From: an uncultured Christensenellaceae bacterium
GTDB lineage: Bacteria > Bacillota > Clostridia > Christensenellales > Borkfalkiaceae
Length of the DNA stretch: 7,254 nt
Direction of reading: 5' to 3'
NCBI GenBank assembly: GCA_910588685.1
Contig: CAJUPX010000006.1
Span: 81,273-88,526, forward strand
A program made the translations under genes and the position numbers. The notes beneath the pieces were generated by a model that did no database searches, had not been told where the DNA came from, and worked only from the letters and a program-made list of their open reading frames with translations. Within the stretch, counting starts at the first letter, position 1, and every line of letters starts with the position of its first letter. Shown here in pieces: positions 1 through 5,389 of this stretch.

Positions 1-621
1 TGCTTCCGCTTCTATTGAGGGGATATCATAACTTATATGTGAATTTAAATACTCAAAAATCTTATCTTTAATTTCTGCATCTTCTTCAGAAATATTTTTG
101 ACTAAAGGGATTAATTCAGCCACCTCAGGATCGACGGTATCACTATTGTTTACCGTACTTTCACAGGCAAAAATAAGTTTTAAATTATTAAAAATATAAA
201 CAGGAGCATATTTTGATAAACATTCTGAGAACGGCGTACAGTAATTTTGAGTTCTCTCTTTAAATCGTTTTAAACAATCGCCTGATATTTGTCTTATAAT
301 GTCATGATTCCCAGGCACAATTAAAATATGTTCAGAAGAATTGTCATTAAATATGCCAAACTCTTTTTTAGTTATACGCTCTAAAAATTCAAGAAATAGA
401 TTAAATGCTTTCTCTTTATCTTCATTTTTATTTGGTCCAAAAATGTAGTCACCGCAAAATACAATAATATCTATTCTTTTTTCGTTTATAAACGTATTTT
501 TCAACGCGCTCTCTAAAAGTTCTAAAGTATCAGTTAAAGTTTTATCTATTATTTCATTTTTTATATTAGTGTCATTCCCTCGTTCGTAATGCAAATCAGA
601 CACACACAATATCCTTGCCAT
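1..621 (-). CDS. Calcineurin-like metallophosphoesterase, N-terminal part (runs off the window)
   Basis: The reading frame is open from an ATG at 621 to base 1 (207 codons, no stop), so the C-terminal part is missing. The N-terminus shows the metal-binding signatures of the calcineurin-like phosphoesterase superfamily in order: D-L-H at residues 9-11 (after the strand RILCVS), C-G-D at 56-58 and P-G-N-H-D at 103-107. D9, H11, D58, N105 and H106 would bind the two metals. The later histidine motifs (H and G-H-x-H) should lie beyond the edge. The family hydrolyses phosphomono- or phosphodiesters in nucleotides, nucleic acids or proteins, and the substrate cannot be told from this part. No signal peptide is visible, so it is probably cytosolic. 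A GGTGAG ribosome binding site lies 3 nt before the ATG. The stop of the HD phosphohydrolase is only 21 bp upstream, so the two are probably co-transcribed. The family call is firm; the role is unknown. Confidence 0.9.
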   Translation of the reverse strand, partial: MARILCVSDLHYERGNDTNIKNEIIDKTLTDTLELLESALKNTFINEKRIDIIVFCGDYIFGPNKNEDKEKAFNLFLEFLERITKKEFGIFNDNSSEHILIVPGNHDIIRQISGDCLKRFKERTQNYCTPFSECLSKYAPVYIFNNLKLIFACESTVNNSDTVDPEVAELIPLVKNISEEDAEIKDKIFEYLNSHISYDIPSIEAEA

Positions 622-642
622 TTTCTCACCATTTATTAAAAC

Positions 643-2904
643 TCATTCTTTATTTAATAACCAATTTTTAATCGCCTCTTTAATCAAGTGCGTTCTGTTC
701 GATGAAGTGTTCGCCTCATTATCATCTTTATAATAAACATAAAAGTACCTGTCCTTCTCGCTTTTATTGTCAATATGATTTTCAAAAAGAAGCGGTATTT
801 GACTAATTGGAAGTATTTCATCCCCCATATCCAAATACACTTTATTAGGGTCAAGTTTTTTTTGTTTGAATTCGGTAACAACGTATATTACTTCAGTTAA
901 ATTTATATCTTGAGCCACGGGCACATCTTCTTCAGTAATTCTTTCTTTAATACATTCATTAATCGCTTTAACAGAGTCGGTTTTCAAATATCCGGCTTCA
1001 ATCTTCTTGGGTTTTGTCGTCCCTAAAAACGGTTTCGATGTATCGGTTTGTGATTGCAATTTTTTCAAAGCATTTTCTTTCTGGCCTGTCGTAAAAGAGT
1101 CAAACACCAGTTCGAATTCAGCAAGCGACTTGTATAAGCTTTTATTGTATGCTCTTGAAAAAAGTTGGTCTATTAAATCGGCGTATTTCTTTGTTAATTT
1201 AAACTTATCATTCTGATTGCGAATATACTTTATTGCCGTCCAGATATAATAATCGTCAAGTTTATCCAGATTATTAAAGTCCAATTTCCACGAAGGGAAA
1301 TCATTTTCATCTTTACCGCAATATTCCGCTATTTCCTTCGTTATAACTGGAATCAAAAAGTTAGCATAGTAAATAACTTTATGATGGGCATATACCCATA
1401 AATATAAATAATTTCTTGCTTCCAAAACGTTTGCAATTACGTTTATCGCTTGTTTTTTAAATCCTAAAGAATAAGTATAATATCCCACGTCAGAGGGCTT
1501 TTTATGATATGTAAAGTGCTCTTTAAAGGTATCGCCCAATATTTCCACTTGTGATATATCACCGTCCAATTTTTTTAAAGAAAATAACTTTAAAGAACCA
1601 ACGGATTCAAATTCACCCGTTATAGTGAGATTACAAATCCCAAACACATAAATTTCAATAGCACTTTTAGCTTCAATTTTTAAATCCGTACATAGAGTCG
1701 CTTTTTCAAAATAAGCACTAAAAGTTGATTTATTAGGTTTACCTATTAATTCTTTTACTTTACCAAAACCCGTTTTATCGTCTTCATTGACCCATTCATC
1801 ATCTTGTTTTAATTTTGTCGCAGATAAAAATACAGCGTGATCTCCACTTTTATAAGCAATTTTTGCCTGTTCATGGTCCACCCCCCTAAAAAATTCTATT
1901 TTGCTCCCAGCTCCAATCTCTACTTTTGCTTTTTCATGTATTTTGATAATACCTTTAAATTCGCCTTCTATTTTAAATACGTTTTTTGAATCGCCATTTG
2001 AAATATCCGCTATTGTCAAATTTTTTATATCGGTTTTCGATAAATTGACCTTTTTTAAATGTTTTGTTTTTACAACGACACATAAAGACGCCAAAAGGCG
2101 TTCCACATCAACCGAAACGTTATTGATACCTGACATTTGCGTGTCCCTTACAATATAATCTAATTTGTCCACATCGAAATTGTCACCGTTTAACAGCTCA
2201 ATAATGCAGTTCCTTGCTTGCCTTTCAGGGGTCCATTCTTTGTATTTGATTCCCATAATCATTCTAACAATAAAACATAAGTCATCATTAAATACGTCCT
2301 CATCCGTCCATATTTCGGCTGATTCCTCTATCAGCTTTATCTTTTCTTCAAATTCTTTAAATATTAAATAAGAACCCAGCTGCTCATGCGGAGCCGCCTT
2401 TATTTCCTCAATTGGCTCATGTTCAATTTTATTTCTTTCGCAATATGCCGCCTCTTTTTCATTTATCAACGAAATTAGAAGTTCACTTATAGTTCTCTCC
2501 TTATCGCTACTGAACCTCTGTCCCTTTACGTGTTCTTTGATAATACTGTTTGTTAATATCTGTTCTTCCAGAGAATGTGAAAAAGGGGTATGCCCAATAT
2601 CGTGCAACAGGCAAGCCACTAAAAACAATACTTTATATCTTTTATAATTATTCGCATTAAAAATAGCGTAGCTGGAATCTTTCTGCAACGCTTCAACGGC
2701 TTTTCGTCCAAGATGAAAAACGCCCAGCGAATGGCTAAATCTGTCATGCTTTGCAGTAGGATATAAGACACGCATACCCGTTTGCTCGATATTGCGCAAT
2801 CTTTGAAAATATTCACTATCTATTATATTTTTAACATAACATGTATGCACGTTAATATATCCGTGTACTGGGTCTTTAAAAATCTTAACTTTTGTAGCTT
2901 CCAT
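643..2904 (-). CDS. HD-superfamily phosphohydrolase (dNTP triphosphohydrolase / SAMHD1-like) with a large insertion
   Basis: This 753-residue protein begins M-E-A-T-K, followed by K-D-P-V-H-G-Y, the usual opening of COG1078-type HD hydrolases. The metal site is complete: H58 (in R-F-S-H-S-L-G), H101-D102 (in L-L-H-D-I-G-H) and D249 (in K-L-D-Y). The SAMHD1-like H-E motif is at 173-174 (P-H-E-Q-L-G). Characterised relatives remove triphosphate from dNTPs, but the substrate here is unproven. Relatives are commonly about 400-500 residues. The excess comes from a segment at about residues 280-476, between D-V-E-R-L-L-A-S-L and the helix N-V-L-E-A-R-N-Y-L-Y, and from a longer C-terminal half. The frame could run up to an ATG at 3075, but that would pass through the terminator and overlap the upstream gene. 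ATG 2904 is preferred because GGGA lies 7 nt ahead; ATG 2907 would leave only 4 nt. The protein is likely cytosolic. It is the first gene of a unit with the metallophosphoesterase downstream. Confidence 0.9.
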   Translation of the reverse strand: MEATKVKIFKDPVHGYINVHTCYVKNIIDSEYFQRLRNIEQTGMRVLYPTAKHDRFSHSLGVFHLGRKAVEALQKDSSYAIFNANNYKRYKVLFLVACLLHDIGHTPFSHSLEEQILTNSIIKEHVKGQRFSSDKERTISELLISLINEKEAAYCERNKIEHEPIEEIKAAPHEQLGSYLIFKEFEEKIKLIEESAEIWTDEDVFNDDLCFIVRMIMGIKYKEWTPERQARNCIIELLNGDNFDVDKLDYIVRDTQMSGINNVSVDVERLLASLCVVVKTKHLKKVNLSKTDIKNLTIADISNGDSKNVFKIEGEFKGIIKIHEKAKVEIGAGSKIEFFRGVDHEQAKIAYKSGDHAVFLSATKLKQDDEWVNEDDKTGFGKVKELIGKPNKSTFSAYFEKATLCTDLKIEAKSAIEIYVFGICNLTITGEFESVGSLKLFSLKKLDGDISQVEILGDTFKEHFTYHKKPSDVGYYTYSLGFKKQAINVIANVLEARNYLYLWVYAHHKVIYYANFLIPVITKEIAEYCGKDENDFPSWKLDFNNLDKLDDYYIWTAIKYIRNQNDKFKLTKKYADLIDQLFSRAYNKSLYKSLAEFELVFDSFTTGQKENALKKLQSQTDTSKPFLGTTKPKKIEAGYLKTDSVKAINECIKERITEEDVPVAQDINLTEVIYVVTEFKQKKLDPNKVYLDMGDEILPISQIPLLFENHIDNKSEKDRYFYVYYKDDNEANTSSNRTHLIKEAIKNWLLNKE

Positions 2905-2910
2905 CATTTT

Positions 2911-2917
2911 ATCCCTT
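2911..2917 (-). promoter_or_regulatory. Ribosome binding site deciding the HD phosphohydrolase start
   Basis: On the minus strand the sequence reads AAGGGAT. Its GGGA core is 7 nt before ATG 2904 and 4 nt before the adjacent ATG 2907, so 2904 fits best. No comparable site precedes the distant ATG at 3075. The stretch from here up to the terminator (to about 3018) is about 100 bp of very AT-rich non-coding DNA. It must hold the promoter for this unit, but I could not find a -35/-10 pair good enough to mark. Confidence 0.6.
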
Positions 2918-3018
2918 ATAAAATTATTGTTTATAAAAACTAATAAGATAAAAATTACCTTATTTATATAAAATGACGAAACCATCTCGCTTTTTTTACG
3001 CATTTTATAAAAATAAAT

Positions 3019-3051
3019 AAAAAAAGAACCCAGCCTATATAAGGCTGAATT
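3019..3051 (-). terminator. Rho-independent terminator after the anti-sigma gene
   Basis: Read on the minus strand, the 10-base arms AATTCAGCCT (3051-3042) and AGGCTGGGTT (3036-3027) pair around a 5-base TATAT loop. A C and seven Ts follow, then more T-rich sequence. Two of the ten pairs are G-U in the minus-strand RNA and would be A-C mismatches in a plus-strand RNA, which confirms the direction. It starts 4 bp after the TAA of the anti-sigma-like gene. It closes the sigma/peptidase/anti-sigma unit and separates it from the HD phosphohydrolase. Confidence 0.9.
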
Positions 3052-3055
3052 CCTT

Positions 3056-3760
3056 TTAACCAAATATCTTTTCAAAAAATCTACTAATATCTTCTTCTAA
3101 AGATAAACAATTTATATTATATCTTATTTTATTTTTCGTTGCTGTTGCCGTTGTATTGTAAAACTCATCGTCAAACACAGTAGTATACTCAATGATTAAC
3201 CCGTCTATATTGTATTCTTTGCTCTCGGGTCCAACATCAAAAATTGAATTTACTATATCTTTATAGAAATTTATTTCCACGATTAATCCGTAGACTTCAT
3301 CTACAGCTTCAAATCTGCCACCCACTATTTCCATTTCGTCATTATAAGCCAAGTAGTACACGTCAATTTCAAAATCCGAAATATCCACCAATTCCATTTC
3401 TGAATTTTTCAGTTCTGCATAAAACTCGTTTTTTGACATGCTTTTATATGCTAATTGGCTAGGATTTAAATATGACGGATTTTCATTTATATTTAAAACT
3501 ATTGGTAAAACTATCGCCAAAATCACCACAATAATTAAAAACAATGTGCAAATTGAAATTATAAAGTTTTTCCTTATCGCACTTTGAGAAGTATTTACTC
3601 CCGACGCTTCAACCAAAACTAAGTCTTTATTTATAGCTTGATCTTTTTCAGTATCCGCTTTTATCCTTCCCGAAATTTCTTTCCATCTTTCAGAGAAATC
3701 TTTCGTCCCTATATTATCCGCACTGTCTTTTAAATTCCGTTCGATGTTTTTATCATCCAT
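3056..3760 (-). CDS. Probable membrane-anchored anti-sigma factor
   Basis: The 234-residue protein has three parts. Residues 1-64 form a charged, presumably cytosolic region containing a helix-like D-F-S-E-R-W-K-E-I-S segment. Residues 66-90 form one strongly hydrophobic membrane span, preceded by R-K (positive-inside). About 145 acidic residues lie outside the membrane. I do not recognise a named family by eye. The call rests on this layout plus its place in an apparent operon with an ECF sigma factor, where anti-sigma genes usually sit. The N-terminal part would hold the sigma factor at the membrane and the outer domain would sense the signal. No zinc-binding H-x3-C-x2-C motif is present, so it is not a ZAS-type anti-sigma. 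The ATG at 3760 has GAGG 5 nt upstream, overlapping the stop of the peptidase gene. The last gene of the unit, it ends just before the terminator. An alternative reading is a membrane substrate or inhibitor of the peptidase. Confidence 0.65.
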   Translation of the reverse strand: MDDKNIERNLKDSADNIGTKDFSERWKEISGRIKADTEKDQAINKDLVLVEASGVNTSQSAIRKNFIISICTLFLIIVVILAIVLPIVLNINENPSYLNPSQLAYKSMSKNEFYAELKNSEMELVDISDFEIDVYYLAYNDEMEIVGGRFEAVDEVYGLIVEINFYKDIVNSIFDVGPESKEYNIDGLIIEYTTVFDDEFYNTTATATKNKIRYNINCLSLEEDISRFFEKIFG

Positions 3761-3765
3761 ATTAT

Positions 3766-3770
3766 CCTCA
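3766..3770 (-). promoter_or_regulatory. Stop codon / ribosome binding site overlap (translational coupling)
   Basis: The minus strand reads TGAGG. TGA (3770-3768) ends the peptidase, and GAGG (3769-3766) is the ribosome binding site for the anti-sigma-like gene, 5 nt ahead of its ATG at 3760. Only 7 bp separate the two coding regions, so ribosomes finishing the peptidase are well placed to start on the next gene. This should link the amounts of the two proteins. Confidence 0.7.
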
Positions 3771-4574
3771 TTGTATTAAAACGGAGGTTGCTCTGTCTAC
3801 TTTGCTTTTTCCGTCCAGACATAAATAAGCTAAACCGTATTCGGAAAATCCGCTCGCAACTTTAAGATATGTCCTTGTAGCAACAACTTGCCCGTTTGAA
3901 TTTAAATACGTATCTATTTTATAGCCATATCCCACCACGACATGCGCAATTGTGCAATGCTGGGAATTTATTACAACCGCAGAACCGTTATTCTGTTCTC
4001 CCATTGCAAAGGAATAGTTATTAAGAAACAATGCAACAGGTTTATTTGCCTCTACTGCCGATTTATACTTGCTAAAATCTAAATTCCCCAAATCTTCAGT
4101 TATGTAATCGTATCCATGACTGTTTGCGTAAGACTTCATACCGCTTTGAAAACCGTTATAAGTCGTGCCCGCTACGCCAATATCCGTCCCCATCAATCCA
4201 TATAACGAATCAGTAACGGCTTGGACTTCCGAACCGCCGATTTTATACTTAAATATTGAGCCTAATTGATTATAAGCTTTGAAATTTGGAATCAACTCTT
4301 CACAATATCTATCATAATACCCGATAATAACTGTTCCCGCAAGATTAGCACAATTAGTATTACTCGCTTGGCTATAATAGTTTGGAATCTCACCCATTAT
4401 ATTATAGGAATCTGTCTCCCTTCTAGAATAGCTAATTGTTTCGCTTTCATCAGTGAAATCGCTTCCGCCGCAATATTTCGTTTCGTCCGACGAAACGAGT
4501 TTAAAACCCGCAAAAACATTTATGGACAGTAAAACAAAAACAGTAACAAAACAAATTAAAATCTTTTTTTTCAT
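3768..4574 (-). CDS. Exported papain-like (C39-type) cysteine peptidase
   Basis: The 268-residue protein starts with a clear signal peptide: M-K-K-K, a hydrophobic core to about residue 20, and a likely cut after V-F-A (residue 22). The mature part resembles the C39/papain-like peptidase fold. I-P-N-Y-Y-S-Q at 63-69 supplies the oxyanion glutamine (Q69), and N-C-A-N-L-A-G carries the likely nucleophile C75. The following helix reads I-G-Y-Y-D. H211 in I-A-H-V-V-V-G-Y-G-Y is the likely catalytic histidine. The third catalytic residue is unclear: where relatives often have Asp or Asn before G-W/G-F, this protein has S241 (V-A-S-G-F). Four further cysteines (35, 91, 207, 252) could form disulfides. 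No anchor or sortase motif is seen, so it is probably secreted. ATG 4574 is chosen because GAGG lies 6 nt before it and K-K-K begins a normal signal peptide; an in-frame TTG at 4589 is poorer. It lies between the sigma and anti-sigma genes. Its substrate is unknown. Confidence 0.75.
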   Translation of the reverse strand: MKKKILICFVTVFVLLSINVFAGFKLVSSDETKYCGGSDFTDESETISYSRRETDSYNIMGEIPNYYSQASNTNCANLAGTVIIGYYDRYCEELIPNFKAYNQLGSIFKYKIGGSEVQAVTDSLYGLMGTDIGVAGTTYNGFQSGMKSYANSHGYDYITEDLGNLDFSKYKSAVEANKPVALFLNNYSFAMGEQNNGSAVVINSQHCTIAHVVVGYGYKIDTYLNSNGQVVATRTYLKVASGFSEYGLAYLCLDGKSKVDRATSVLIQ

Positions 4575-4580
4575 AAACCA

Positions 4581-4584
4581 CCTC
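4581..4584 (-). promoter_or_regulatory. Ribosome binding site of the exported peptidase
   Basis: GAGG on the minus strand ends 6 nt before ATG 4574 and is the strongest such site in the window. It fixes the start at ATG 4574 and rules against the in-frame TTG at 4589, which lies upstream of it. Confidence 0.75.
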
Positions 4585-4588
4585 AACA

Positions 4589-4610
4589 ATTAGTCACTAA
4601 TAAGACTAAT
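4589..4610. repeat. Perfect 7-bp inverted repeat upstream of the peptidase gene
   Basis: The arms ATTAGTC and GACTAAT flank an 8-base spacer (4596-4603). The repeat fills the middle of the 61-bp gap between the sigma stop and the peptidase start. In the minus-strand RNA it would form a short AU-rich hairpin ending 4 nt before the GAGG site. No U-tract follows, so it does not look like a terminator. It could be an operator, an RNA processing or stability element, or a modulator of peptidase translation. The repeat is certain; its function is a guess. Confidence 0.5.
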
Positions 4611-4635
4611 GAAGTAGGTCAAATTTATGCAATTT

Positions 4636-5169
4636 TTAAAATTTTATTTTATTTTTTAATTTTTCTAAAGCCCGGTAATAAATTGACGTTAAGGTACTTA
4701 AAGGTTTACTTATTTCTTTTGCAATTCTTTTAAATGACAAATCCTGAATAAATCTCAATATCATTATTTGTTGCTCGTCTTCATTAAGAACTGCAATATA
4801 AGAAAAAAACTCATCGTTAATTATAAATTTATCAAAATTTTTATCTTCTTGGACCAAGTCGGTGTATTCTTCATAGTGCTTTTCTTTTTTGCATTTATCT
4901 TTTGCAAAATTTGCAGTGACCGAATATATCCACCCATTGGGGTTTTTTATATTTTCTAAAGATGAAGAAATTTGCCAAATTTTAACTAAAACATCGTCAA
5001 CTATTTCATCCGCCAGATACTTAGATTTAGAAACTAATACTGCAACGGAATAAATCAGTCTTCCGTATGATGAATAAAATTTTTCCAAGGACTCTTTTTT
5101 TCCTTGTGCAATTTCTTTAATTAATTTATGAAATTGAATTATACTTTGATTTTTTTCGTTTTGCTTCAT
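4636..5169 (-). CDS. ECF-type RNA polymerase sigma factor
   Basis: The 177-residue length and two-domain layout are typical of extracytoplasmic-function (group 4) sigma-70 factors. Region 2 spans about residues 27-95. It includes the core-binding helix A-D-E-I-V-D-D-V-L-V-K-I-W-Q (53-66) and the -10-recognising part around N-P-N-G-W-I-Y-S-V-T-A-N (77-87). Region 4 spans about 122-175, with L-N-E-D-E-Q-Q-I-M-I-L-R-F (128-140) and the -35-reading helix-turn-helix L-S-F-K-R-I-A-K-E-I-S (144-154). A linker joins them; region 3 is absent, as expected. It would direct RNA polymerase to a small regulon, probably including its own unit. The ATG at 5169 has only a weak GAAG right beside it, so translation may be low. 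No better in-frame start was seen. The peptidase follows 61 bp later, then the anti-sigma-like gene. Confidence 0.92.
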   Translation of the reverse strand: MKQNEKNQSIIQFHKLIKEIAQGKKESLEKFYSSYGRLIYSVAVLVSKSKYLADEIVDDVLVKIWQISSSLENIKNPNGWIYSVTANFAKDKCKKEKHYEEYTDLVQEDKNFDKFIINDEFFSYIAVLNEDEQQIMILRFIQDLSFKRIAKEISKPLSTLTSIYYRALEKLKNKIKF

Positions 5170-5218
5170 CTTCAGAAGTTTTCCATTGCATATAATATTT
5201 TACGGCATTAACTAATTA

Positions 5219-5248
5219 TTTATAAAGCGTTTATTCTCAAATAATCAA
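5219..5248 (-). promoter_or_regulatory. Candidate sigma-A-type promoter of the sigma/peptidase/anti-sigma unit
   Basis: In the 220-bp gap between the helicase stop and the sigma start (5170-5389), the minus strand has TTGATT (5248-5243), an 18-bp spacer and TATAAA (5224-5219). These match the -35 and -10 consensus at four and five of six positions. Transcription would start near 5212, about 43 nt before the ATG at 5169. A small dyad, TTATT-CTCA-AATAA (5231-5244), overlaps the spacer and -35 and could bind a regulator. In DNA this AT-rich, chance matches are common. No clear ECF-type (AAC ... CGT-like) autoregulatory promoter and no convincing terminator for the helicase were found in the rest of the gap. 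Confidence 0.35.
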
Positions 5249-5389
5249 ATCAGCCCTTAGATGAATTTAATTTATTCCAACATAAAAACTACAGCTACAT
5301 AGCAACCGTCTGTTCAATTATTAATTTTACTTCTCTCTCGGATTTTTGATGTTTGATAGTACAGTCATATAATTAAACAATACATTCCT

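Noticed and set aside
1901..2371. Open frames on the plus strand opposite the HD gene and elsewhere (for example 1007-1216, 1901-2158, 2165-2371, 3244-3462, 4266-4532).
   Set aside because: All lie antisense inside well-supported minus-strand genes, have no ribosome binding site or recognisable domain, and have the composition expected of shadow frames.
2905..3075. An N-terminal extension of the HD phosphohydrolase starting at ATG 3075, which would add about 57 residues with a hydrophobic, membrane-like stretch.
   Set aside because: The extension reads through the hairpin and U-tract of the terminator and overlaps the end of the upstream gene. It has no ribosome binding site, and homologues begin near the K-D-P-V-H-G motif.
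4575..4589. An in-frame TTG start at 4589 for the peptidase.
   Set aside because: The strong GAGG lies downstream of it, at the right distance for ATG 4574, and the signal peptide begins normally at M-K-K-K.
4617..4622. TTGACC (minus strand) as the -35 of a separate peptidase promoter.
   Set aside because: No acceptable -10 is found 16-18 bp downstream, and the ECF-type consensus is not matched.
5284..5310. Small palindrome and direct-repeat-like sequence around GCTACATAGC as a terminator for the helicase.
   Set aside because: The arms are only 4 bp and the potential hairpin is too weak; no convincing stem plus U-tract was found between 5250 and 5389.
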